Assembly: GCA_964400875.1 (NCBI GenBank)
Contig: CAYNWK010000071.1
Span: 1-21,764, forward strand
Direction: 5' to 3'
Source of the DNA: CAYNWK01 sp964400875
GTDB lineage: Bacteria > Chloroflexota > Anaerolineae > Anaerolineales > UBA4823
Length of the DNA stretch: 21,764 nt
Shown here: piece by piece, positions 15,306 to 21,764 of the stretch
How the letters are laid out: every line of letters begins with the position of its first letter
How positions within the stretch are numbered: the stretch's first letter is position 1
Program-made: the position numbers and the translations under genes
The notes under the pieces: generated by a model
Databases searched by the model: none
What the model saw: only the letters and a program-made list of their open reading frames with translations
What the model was told of the DNA's origin: nothing

Positions 15306-17471
15306 GTGGACGACTTCATTGATCTTCGACGTCTGTTCCTCATCGTGATGAGACGCTGGTGGCTGCTCGTCCTGGTGACGGCGCTCGCCGCCGCAGCGGG
15401 TTACCTGTTTAGCCAAAGACAAAGGCCCGTTTACGAGGCGACGACCACGGTCCTGGTCGGTCAAATCTTTCAGACGGCAAATCTGGATAGACAGGATTTG
15501 TTGACCAGCGAACTGGTGGCGCAGACTTATTCAGATCTGGCTCGCCGGCAGCCTGTATTGCAATCCGTGGTGGACAACCTGGATCTGACCCAGACCTGGC
15601 AGCAGCTGCGAAGCCAGATCAGCGTCGAGCTCGTGGAAGGCACCCAGTTGATCCAGATCATGGTGGACGCGAATTCGCCCCTGCAGGCTCAATTAATCGC
15701 CGATGAAGTCGCCCAGCAGATGAACGAGTTCAGCCCAACCGAGGCGAGCACTCCGGAAAATGCTGAGGTCAGGCTCTTCGTGCAACAGCAGCTCGAAAAC
15801 TTGCAAGCCAGGATCGAAGACGGCCAGAACAAAATGGCAGGTTTACAGAACGAGATGCTCGCGGCTGAGACTGCAGAGCAGTTGAGCAAAATACAAGGGG
15901 AGGCGAGCTCGCTGGAAAGCCTGATCACCAATTGGGAGAACACCTATGTTCAGCTGTTAAGTTTCATGCAGACCGGCCAATCGCCCAACAGCCTGACGAT
16001 TATCGAGCCGGCTCAGGCAAACTTCAATCCGGTCAGCCCTCAGGTAGAACTGTTCGTCCTGCTTGGGGGCGTGATGGGCGCCTTCCTGGCCCTGGGATTG
16101 ATCTTCTTGCTTGAATACCTGAACGACGCGTACAAGACGCCGGATGAGATTACACAAGACTTTGGCTTGCCCGTGCTGGGCAGCATCCGGAATATGGGCC
16201 GAGCGAAGGGAAATTCCCTGGGCGTGTACGTTTCCAACCAGCCCCGCTCCCCCATCGCAGAATCCTTCCGCATGCTGAGAGCCAATCTCGAATTAATCAG
16301 CACAGACCAGCCCCTGAAAACGATCCTGGTCACTAGCTGTGACAAAGGAGTTGGCAAGTCCACGCTTTCGACAAACCTGGCGATCATCATGGCGCACAGC
16401 GATCGAGAAACGATCCTGCTGGACGCGGACCTGCGCAACTCCAGCGTTCACACTCTGATGGGTCTGCCGAACGAGCTCGGTCTTAGCGATATCTTGCGCC
16501 ACGAAATGGACATCGTCGAAGCCTTGCAGTGGTCTGAGGGCGTGAAAGGCAGCGTGATCACGGGCGGCGCGCCACCGTTCAACCCCTCTGAGCTGCTCGG
16601 ATCCGCTAAGATGGATCGAATTTTAGGGCGGTTAAAAGGGATCAGCGACGTGGTCATCATCGACGCGCCCCNNNNNNNNNNGTTCGTGAGTGATGCTCTG
16701 GTCCTCTCTGCAAAAGTGGACGGCGTTTTGCTGGTGGTTCGGCTGGGCCACACGCGCCGGAAACACGTCAGGTCGACGCTGCAGCAACTCGAACGGGCGG
16801 GCGCCAGGGTCCTGGGTGTGGTTCTCAATGGGGTGGCCGACAGGGGCGACGAATATTACGGCACTTATCTCTACAAAAACGGGCATGAGGCGAACGGCCG
16901 GCTTCCCTCCACCAGGAACTACTGGACCGGCATGCTGAAAAAAATTGGCTTCGCCGGATCTGCGGCCTCGAACGGGAATAGCCACCCGGGCCAGGTTGGG
17001 GAACCGAAGGTGAGCCGGGTGAGCACGAACGGAAAGAAACCAAAATCGCTTGCCAAAGACGAAGTGTTCTGCCCCAACGAAGATTGCCCGGATTACTGTA
17101 GGCCTCATGGCAAGATACAAAAGAATATCATCAAAGCGGGCAAATCGAAAAAAGGCCTCCAGCGCTACCAGTGCAAAACTTGCGGTAGAAGCTTCTCTGA
17201 AACCGCCGGCACTATTTTCTTTCGCAAGCGTACCCCGGAACGCGAAATACTCGAAACCCTGGCGCTGATTGCACAAGGTGCCAGCCTCGGCGACCTATCC
17301 CGGGAGATGGGGTTTGCAGCGGACACCGTCGCCCAATGGTTGCAAGAAGCTGCCCAGCACCCCGAACAGGTGAACGATCGGTTAATCAAGGATTTCAACG
17401 TCAAGCCCCAGCAGCTGGACGCGCTATGGGCGAGCGTCCGGCAGGGGGAGGGGCTTTCCGCGGACAGATGA
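15306..17471 (+). CDS. Wzc-like chain-length/BY-kinase protein with C-terminal IS1-type transposase zinc-ribbon/HTH domain
   Basis: About 721 residues from GTG 15306. Residues 1-270 form a Wzz domain: first membrane helix at about 17-36, a coiled-coil-rich middle (about 150-205), a partly proline-containing NPVSPQ and a second helix at about 248-270. Then comes a cytoplasmic tyrosine-kinase-type ATPase: Walker A SCDKGVGKST (344-353), A' ILLDADLR (370-377) and Walker B VVIIDAP (449-455), directly beside the 10-N gap. The frame stays open across the N run. A tyrosine cluster (517, 518, 521, 523) matches the autophosphorylated tail. Instead of ending there, the protein continues through a linker into a segment like the N-terminus of IS1-type transposases: zinc ribbon Cys589, 594, 598 and Cys623, 626, a HTH-like region (about 645-690) and QLDALW (703-708), where the DDE catalytic domain would begin. 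It then stops. Role: polymer length control and export. The tail's function is unknown. Confidence 0.85.
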   Translation: MDDFIDLRRLFLIVMRRWWLLVLVTALAAAAGYLFSQRQRPVYEATTTVLVGQIFQTANLDRQDLLTSELVAQTYSDLARRQPVLQSVVDNLDLTQTWQQLRSQISVELVEGTQLIQIMVDANSPLQAQLIADEVAQQMNEFSPTEASTPENAEVRLFVQQQLENLQARIEDGQNKMAGLQNEMLAAETAEQLSKIQGEASSLESLITNWENTYVQLLSFMQTGQSPNSLTIIEPAQANFNPVSPQVELFVLLGGVMGAFLALGLIFLLEYLNDAYKTPDEITQDFGLPVLGSIRNMGRAKGNSLGVYVSNQPRSPIAESFRMLRANLELISTDQPLKTILVTSCDKGVGKSTLSTNLAIIMAHSDRETILLDADLRNSSVHTLMGLPNELGLSDILRHEMDIVEALQWSEGVKGSVITGGAPPFNPSELLGSAKMDRILGRLKGISDVVIIDAPXXXXFVSDALVLSAKVDGVLLVVRLGHTRRKHVRSTLQQLERAGARVLGVVLNGVADRGDEYYGTYLYKNGHEANGRLPSTRNYWTGMLKKIGFAGSAASNGNSHPGQVGEPKVSRVSTNGKKPKSLAKDEVFCPNEDCPDYCRPHGKIQKNIIKAGKSKKGLQRYQCKTCGRSFSETAGTIFFRKRTPEREILETLALIAQGASLGDLSREMGFAADTVAQWLQEAAQHPEQVNDRLIKDFNVKPQQLDALWASVRQGEGLSADR
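16672..16681. other. Assembly gap (10 N)
   Basis: Ten undetermined bases lie within the Wzc-like gene right after the Walker B IIDAP codons. The frame is kept by 10 Ns, but such runs are often placeholders, so the true length may differ. Confidence 0.98.
17045..17468 (+). mobile_element. IS1-type transposase N-terminal fragment within the Wzc-like ORF
   Basis: The encoded CPNEDCPDYC ... RYQCKTCGRSFSETAGT pattern, followed by a HTH-like GASLGDLSREMGFAADTVAQWL and QLDALW, is how IS1-family-like transposases begin. The DDE catalytic part is absent, no terminal inverted repeats were seen around it, and it has no start codon of its own at the domain edge. It is therefore a captured domain or remnant and not a mobile element now. 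Confidence 0.65.
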
Positions 17472-17479
17472 TGGTACGA

Positions 17480-17499
17480 ACTTGATCACATGATCAAGT
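17480..17499 (+). terminator. Perfect 8-bp hairpin between the polysaccharide locus and the RND gene
   Basis: ACTTGATC (17480-17487), loop ACAT, then GATCAAGT (17492-17499). It contains two TGATCA palindromes. CTTAATTTGTT follows, only a weak T-run. It lies 9 bases after the Wzc-like stop, so it may be a terminator. Its dyad symmetry also fits a repressor operator upstream of the pump gene. Confidence 0.5.
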
Positions 17500-17530
17500 C
17501 TTAATTTGTTCGGTTCAAAGGGGTTGTTTG

Positions 17531-17539
17531 AGGAGGAGG
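17531..17539 (+). promoter_or_regulatory. Strong Shine-Dalgarno of the RND pump gene
   Basis: AGGAGGAGG stands 9 bases before ATG 17549. It lies inside the longer frame that begins with TTG 17528, which supports the ATG as the start. Confidence 0.75.
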
Positions 17540-17548
17540 TCTGCAGCC

Positions 17549-20500
17549 ATGTTGAGTTCCATCATTCGATCTAGCATACAGTTTCGATACCTGATCATCA
17601 TCCTGGCCCTGGCGCTGATGGTCTTCGGCGTCAACCAGCTGCGCGATATGCCGGTGGACGTGTTGCCCGAGTTCAGTCCTCCGTATGTGGAGATCCAGAC
17701 CGAAGCCCTGGGGTTGTCTGCGGAGGAAGTGGAACAGATGATCACGGTGCCAATGGAGCAGGACCTGCTCGCCGGGGTGGCGTGGCTCGACGTCATTCGC
17801 TCCGAGTCCGTACCCGGGCTCTCATCGGTCGTGGTCTACTTCGAGCCCGGCACTGACCTTTACCGCGCGCGGCAGCTGGTGGCCGAGCGCATTGCTCAAT
17901 CGGCGGTCGGTCTGCCCCACGTCTCGAAACCGCCAACCATGATCCAGCCGCTGTCTTCGGCCAGCCGCTTCATGATCATTGGGCTTTCCTCGCAGGAGCT
18001 GTCTCTGATCCAGATGTCGGTCCTCGCCCGCTGGACGATCGCGCCCCGCTTGATGGGTGTGCCCGGCGTAGCTCATGTCGCCATCTGGGGCAACCGGGAC
18101 CGGCAACTGCAGGTGCAGGTCGATCCGGAGCGCCTGCGCGATCAGGGGGTCCGGCTGGCACAGGTCGTCGAAACCACCGGGAACGCGCTCTGGGTGTCGC
18201 CGCTGAGCTTCCTGGAAGCCTCGACCCCCGGCGCCGGCGGATTTATCGACACCCCCAACCAAAGACTCGGGATCTGGCACGTCTTGCCCATCAAGACACC
18301 GCAAGACCTGGCCCAGGTGCCGATCAAGGGCACAGCCTGGCGCCTGGGCGATGTGGCCAACGTGGTGGAAGACCATCAGCCGCTGATCGGCGATGCGCTG
18401 ATTAACGACACCTCAAACCTGTTGCTCGTCGTCGAAAAATTGCCCGGGGTCAACACCCTGGAAGTGACCCGTAACCTGGAGACGGCGCTGGATGCGCTCC
18501 GGCCCGGTTTCAGCAGCATCGATTTCGACGCTACGCTCTTTCGCCCGGCGAGCTTCATCGAGATGGCAATCGCCAACCTCACCCGCACGCTGGTCATCGC
18601 TGCGGCGCTCCTGGTTCTGGTGATCGGCGTTTTCCTGTACGGGTGGCGGGCCGCGGTGATCAGCCTGGTGACGATCCCGCTGTCGCTCGTCGCAGCCCTG
18701 TTCGTGCTCTATCTGAGGGGGATGACGCTCAATACTATGATTTTGGCAGGACTGGTTGTCGCCCTTGGGATCGTCATCGACGACGGCGTCGCTGGCGTCG
18801 AACGCATCCTGCAGCGCCTGCGCCAAAATCAGCAGGAAGGCAGCCCCAGCACTGCCCAAAACATCGTTTTGGCGGCCTCCGTCGAGGTGCGCGGCAGCCT
18901 GTTCTTCGCCACGGTGATCACTTTGCTGGTAGCGCTGCCGGCCTTGTTCCTCGAGGGCCTGTCCGGCGCGTTGCTCCGGCCTCTGGTCCTATCCTACGCG
19001 CTGGCGGTGATCGCTTCCATGCTCGTAGCCCTGCTCGTCACCCCGGCGCTCAGCCTGATCCTGCTGTCCAACGCACCCGCCGAGGGCCGCGAATCGCTGC
19101 TCATCAAGTCCTTGCAGCGCAGCTATGGGGACTTCCTGGCGCGAATCGTCGCCAGGCACCGGCTGGCGTATGCGGTCGCTGGCCTGCTGGCGGCGGCCGG
19201 CATCCTGGCAGTGCCCTCCTTCAAGCAGAACGAATTGCTCCCCTCGTTCCGAGAGCCGTTCCTTTCCATCGAGTTGGAGGCCCCACCCGGCACCTCCTTG
19301 CAAGCCATGAACCAGACCGTCAGCCAGGCCAGCAGCGACATAAGAGCCCTGCCGGGCGTGCTCAACGTCGGCGCCCACGTGGGGCGGGCTGTGTTCGGCG
19401 ATCAGGTGGTCAACGTCAACGCTGCCCAGCTGTGGGTCAGCCTCGATCCGTCGGCCGACTACGGCTCCACCGCGGACTCGGTCCAGCGGACGATTGAAGG
19501 TTACCCCGGGTTGCAGAGCAAGGTGCAGACTTATTCGCAGCAGACGATCGGCCAGGCGCAGGCGGACTCCAGCGAAGGCATCACCGTGCGCGTGTATGGC
19601 GAAGACCACAAGGCGCTGCGCAGCGTAGCGGAGAACTTGCGGCAAAGCCTGGCGGGGATCTCTGGAGTCGCCGATGCACGCACGGTGCTCCCGCTGGAAG
19701 AACCGACGGTGGAGATCGAGGTCGATCTCGCCTCGGCCCAGCAATTTGGCGTCAAGCCCGGCGACGTGCGCCGGTCCGCAGCCACGCTGCTTTCCGGGAT
19801 TCAGGTTGGCAGCCTGTTCGAAGAGCAAAAGGTATTCGACGTCGTCGTATGGGGGGTGCCTGAAATCCGGGACAGCGTGGAGGATATTCGCCAACTGTTG
19901 ATCGATACTCCGGGCGGCGGTCACGTGCGCCTGGGGGAGGTGGCCGAGGTGCGCACGGCTTCGTCCCCGGATGTCATCCGGCGTGAAGGCATCTCACCCT
20001 ACCTGGATATCGTCCTCGACACTCAAGGGCGGAACGCCCGCGCAGTGACCAGCGATGTCCAGGCGGCCATTCAGAATTTCCCCTTCCCGCTGGAATACCA
20101 CGGGGTGGTACTGGGCGACTATGCCGCGCTGCAAGCGAGCCAGCAGCGCATGCTGATCGCGGTCTTGCTGACCGCATTTGGCGTGCTCCTGTTCTTACAG
20201 GCGGCCTTGCGGAGCTGGAGCCTGGCGTTCGTCGGGCTTTTGACCTTACCCATGGCCCTGGCGGGTGGGCTGCTGGCGGCCTTCTTGGGCGGCTCCTTTG
20301 CCATCGGTTCCCTCTTTGGCCTGCTCACGGTCATGGGGATAACGCTGCGCAACAGCGTGATGCTGATCAGTCACTACCAACACCTCGAGGAGCGCGAAGG
20401 TGAGCGGTTTGGGGCAGAGCTGATCTTGCACGGCTCCCGGGAACGGATCGTCCCCATCTTGATGACCGCTTTAGCAACAGCAGCGGCCCTGCTGCCTTTT

Positions 20501-20698
20501 GTGTTCTTCGGTGACATCCCCGGTCACGAGGTCATACGGCCCATGGCGTTCGTCATCCTGGGCGGCCTTTTTACCGCCACCCTGCTCAACTTGTTCATCA
20601 TCCCCTCGCTGTATTTGCGTTTTGGCGCTAACCTGGAACCCGATCCGTTCAGCCTGTCCGTGAGCCCACAGCCAGGCTTCAGCTCGTCATCCGATTGA
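17549..20698 (+). CDS. RND efflux pump, CzcA/CusA-like permease
   Basis: A 1049-residue inner-membrane transporter of normal family length. The opening matches heavy-metal-type RND pumps: a first membrane helix at about 13-30, then DMPVDVLPEFSPPYVEIQTE, EEVEQMITVPMEQ and GTDLYRARQLVAERI. Two large extracytoplasmic porter halves alternate with two groups of membrane helices. The fourth-helix proton-relay segment is LGIVIDDGVAGVER with a paired Asp-Asp, and the second half has the matching MGITLRNSVMLISHYQHLEER. The family exports metal ions or drugs by proton antiport; the substrate is not readable here, and I could not confirm the CusA methionine triad. ATG 17549 fits the ribosome-binding site. 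The adaptor gene follows after 169 bases that contain a MITE-like element. No outer-membrane factor is in the window. Confidence 0.9.
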   Translation: MLSSIIRSSIQFRYLIIILALALMVFGVNQLRDMPVDVLPEFSPPYVEIQTEALGLSAEEVEQMITVPMEQDLLAGVAWLDVIRSESVPGLSSVVVYFEPGTDLYRARQLVAERIAQSAVGLPHVSKPPTMIQPLSSASRFMIIGLSSQELSLIQMSVLARWTIAPRLMGVPGVAHVAIWGNRDRQLQVQVDPERLRDQGVRLAQVVETTGNALWVSPLSFLEASTPGAGGFIDTPNQRLGIWHVLPIKTPQDLAQVPIKGTAWRLGDVANVVEDHQPLIGDALINDTSNLLLVVEKLPGVNTLEVTRNLETALDALRPGFSSIDFDATLFRPASFIEMAIANLTRTLVIAAALLVLVIGVFLYGWRAAVISLVTIPLSLVAALFVLYLRGMTLNTMILAGLVVALGIVIDDGVAGVERILQRLRQNQQEGSPSTAQNIVLAASVEVRGSLFFATVITLLVALPALFLEGLSGALLRPLVLSYALAVIASMLVALLVTPALSLILLSNAPAEGRESLLIKSLQRSYGDFLARIVARHRLAYAVAGLLAAAGILAVPSFKQNELLPSFREPFLSIELEAPPGTSLQAMNQTVSQASSDIRALPGVLNVGAHVGRAVFGDQVVNVNAAQLWVSLDPSADYGSTADSVQRTIEGYPGLQSKVQTYSQQTIGQAQADSSEGITVRVYGEDHKALRSVAENLRQSLAGISGVADARTVLPLEEPTVEIEVDLASAQQFGVKPGDVRRSAATLLSGIQVGSLFEEQKVFDVVVWGVPEIRDSVEDIRQLLIDTPGGGHVRLGEVAEVRTASSPDVIRREGISPYLDIVLDTQGRNARAVTSDVQAAIQNFPFPLEYHGVVLGDYAALQASQQRMLIAVLLTAFGVLLFLQAALRSWSLAFVGLLTLPMALAGGLLAAFLGGSFAIGSLFGLLTVMGITLRNSVMLISHYQHLEEREGERFGAELILHGSRERIVPILMTALATAAALLPFVFFGDIPGHEVIRPMAFVILGGLFTATLLNLFIIPSLYLRFGANLEPDPFSLSVSPQPGFSSSSD

Positions 20699-20709
20699 TG
20701 GGGAAGGGG

Positions 20710-20824
20710 GGCTGTCCCAAAAGAAGTTCTTTTCGCTACTTACCCCTACACGTGTGGGTGTTGTTGATTCTATTACCAACAAATGCGGCGATAACAAACA
20801 CGAAGCAAGACTTTTGGGACAGCC
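20710..20824 (+). mobile_element. 115-bp MITE-like element with 14-bp perfect terminal inverted repeats
   Basis: GGCTGTCCCAAAAG (20710-20723) is the exact reverse complement of CTTTTGGGACAGCC (20811-20824). The interior (about 87 bases) is AT-richer than its surroundings, has no ORF, and contains a small inner dyad TTGTTG/CAACAA (20761-20766, 20777-20782) and an ACACGTGT palindrome. This is the shape of a non-autonomous IS derivative. No clear target duplication is visible. It occupies nearly all the spacer between the pump and adaptor genes. Confidence 0.75.
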
Positions 20825-20867
20825 TCTGTGTGTCCAAAGAGGCCAAACCCGAGTAGGAGAAAAGGAT

Positions 20868-21668
20868 ATGAAACGCAAAAGCCAATGGATAGCACTCGCG
20901 GCGACTGTCCTGCTCGCGCTCCTGCTTTCGGCGTGTGGGCCAGAATCAACTGCGCCGCCAAAAGTGGAGCCCGTCAACGTCGAGGAAATCCCGGGGTCGG
21001 AACTCAAGCGCGTGGTGCTGACCGAGAAGGCGGCCGAGCGGCTCGGCATCCAAACGGTCGCGGTCAGCGAGAGGCAGGTCGTGCAGAAACAGACCGTCGT
21101 AGGCGAAGTCGTGGCCGAGAGGGCGGGCGCGGCCGCCAAGGCCAACCAGCTGTGGGTGAGCACGCCGATCAACGAATCAGACCTCAAACTGGTCGCTCGA
21201 GATCAACCTGCCGTGATCTTGCCTGTAACCGGCGCCGTTAACCAAGACTCCGATAAGGAGGAAAGCGGATGGACGGTCGAGCTGGATGAGGGGCAGGGCC
21301 TGGATGATCGCGAAGATGAGGACGAGGACGATGCTAACGGCATCCGCGGCGCGGCCTTGTACTACGCCGTAGACAGCGCCGAGACCGGGCTGGTTCCGGG
21401 GCAGCGTGTCTTCGTTGAGGTTGCTCTCTCCGGGAATGGAGCCGATCAAAAGGTCGTCCCTTACGCCGCGGTGCTTTATGACGTTGAGGGTGGCACCTGG
21501 GTGTACGTGAAAGACCCCGACGCCCTGGCTTTTACCCGGGAAAGCATCACCGTTGACTATATCGAAGGCGACCTCGCTTTTCTGCTGGCGGGGCCTCCCT
21601 CCGGCGCGGAGGTCGTTACGGTGGGAGGATCCGAGCTGTACGGCGCCGAAACGGGGGTGTCGAAATAA
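20868..21668 (+). CDS. Lipoprotein RND adaptor (membrane-fusion-like), minimal form
   Basis: A 266-residue exported lipoprotein: basic start, hydrophobic h-region and lipobox LSAC with Cys23. The last part (about residues 178-262) matches the C-terminus of CusB/HlyD-type adaptors: VPGQRVFVEVAL, VVPYAAVLYDVEGGTWVYV, FTRESITVDYIEGDL and a closing EVVTVGGSELYGAE. The start of the mature protein (about 46-100) resembles the adaptor barrel (VVLTEKAAERLGIQT, VVGEV). The long alpha-helical hairpin and most of the lipoyl domain are missing. A highly acidic stretch (about 138-156, LDEGQGLDDREDEDEDDAN) is in the middle. The gene lies downstream of the pump, past the MITE-like element. ATG 20868 follows AGGAG by 8 bases. 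A role as periplasmic or extracytoplasmic partner of the pump is inferred; a shortened, partly broken adaptor is also possible. Confidence 0.8.
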   Translation: MKRKSQWIALAATVLLALLLSACGPESTAPPKVEPVNVEEIPGSELKRVVLTEKAAERLGIQTVAVSERQVVQKQTVVGEVVAERAGAAAKANQLWVSTPINESDLKLVARDQPAVILPVTGAVNQDSDKEESGWTVELDEGQGLDDREDEDEDDANGIRGAALYYAVDSAETGLVPGQRVFVEVALSGNGADQKVVPYAAVLYDVEGGTWVYVKDPDALAFTRESITVDYIEGDLAFLLAGPPSGAEVVTVGGSELYGAETGVSK

Positions 21669-21747
21669 CCCCCGACCGGATCGGCCAGATTAGCGCGGGG
21701 CCGGGCGCGGTTGCGCGTGGCGCGCCCTGCGCACGGAGGAGAAAACA
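21669..21747 (+). other. GC-rich spacer with ribosome-binding site
   Basis: This 79-base gap is strongly GC-rich. It ends with GGAGGAG at 21735-21741, 6 bases before the next ATG. No terminator was recognised. Confidence 0.5.
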
Positions 21748-21764
21748 ATGCGCTGGATCGTAAA
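21748..21764 (+). CDS. Start of a further gene, 3' partial (possibly another RND permease)
   Basis: ATG 21748 has a near-ideal ribosome-binding site and reads MRWIV before the window ends. RND permeases often begin with a similar short basic/hydrophobic stretch, and an adaptor gene precedes it, so a second RND component is a guess. There is too little sequence to test. Confidence 0.45.

Noticed and set aside
15306..17471. Interpreting the C-terminal tail as a separate active transposase gene
   Set aside because: No start codon or ribosome-binding site at its border, no DDE catalytic domain and no terminal inverted repeats.
18643..19924. Overlapping ORFs of 284 codons (+) and 311 codons (-)
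   Set aside because: Both are shadows of the RND pump frame, which matches its family end to end.
20754..20867. Adaptor start at GTG or ATG-like codon 20754
   Set aside because: This would lie inside the MITE-like element; ATG 20868 gives a proper lipoprotein signal peptide and ribosome-binding site.
1..21764. CRISPR arrays, tRNA, rRNA or riboswitch
   Set aside because: No short regularly spaced repeats, cloverleaf or known RNA motif was seen; the only repeats are coding repeats and the 14-bp inverted repeats.

Overview
The window is a GC-rich bacterial contig, probably metagenomic because it carries a 10-N scaffold gap. All convincing genes lie on the + strand and are tightly packed. I see no rRNA, tRNA or CRISPR. 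The mix of features (Big_9-type surface repeats, an extracellular module ending in an APLLH motif, a CzcA/CusA-like RND pump with a lipoprotein adaptor and no outer-membrane factor in view) looks most like an Anaerolineae-type Chloroflexota. That placement is an inference from architecture only. No stretch over 300 bases lacks a gene; the longest spacers are 13629-13778 and 20699-20867.

Region 1 (1-2206) is the 3' part of a large repetitive secreted or surface protein. It contains two copies of a module encoded by a 470-bp direct repeat that is identical by eye.

Region 2 (2222-17471) reads as one locus for making and exporting a polysaccharide, probably a sulfated one. It opens with two unusual sulfate-activation fusions: a pyruvate-kinase-like domain joined to ATP sulfurylase, then an ATP-sulfurylase-like domain that has lost key catalytic residues joined to an intact-looking APS kinase. 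Next come a Wzx-type flippase, a Wzy-type polymerase/ligase, a sulfotransferase, a P-loop kinase-like protein, a nucleotidyltransferase-like/thymidylate-kinase-like fusion, a GT4 glycosyltransferase, a WbaP-like initiating sugar-phosphate transferase and a Wzc-like chain-length/tyrosine-kinase protein. The Wzc-like protein ends in an IS1-type transposase zinc-ribbon/helix-turn-helix segment. Several junctions overlap or are 1 to 15 bases apart, which fits an operon. The working model is sulfate + ATP to APS to PAPS, then sulfotransfer to the glycan, with the PK-like domain possibly regenerating ATP from the ADP that APS kinase makes.

Region 3 (17472-21764) is an RND efflux system. After a small perfect hairpin come a 1049-residue CzcA/CusA-like pump, a 115-bp element with 14-bp perfect terminal inverted repeats (MITE-like), a short lipoprotein adaptor without the usual hairpin, and the first codons of another gene cut by the window edge.

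The most notable items are the paired sulfate-activation fusions inside a Wzx/Wzy locus, the Wzc-transposase-domain fusion, the exact 470-bp intragenic repeat, and the MITE-like insertion between pump and adaptor genes.
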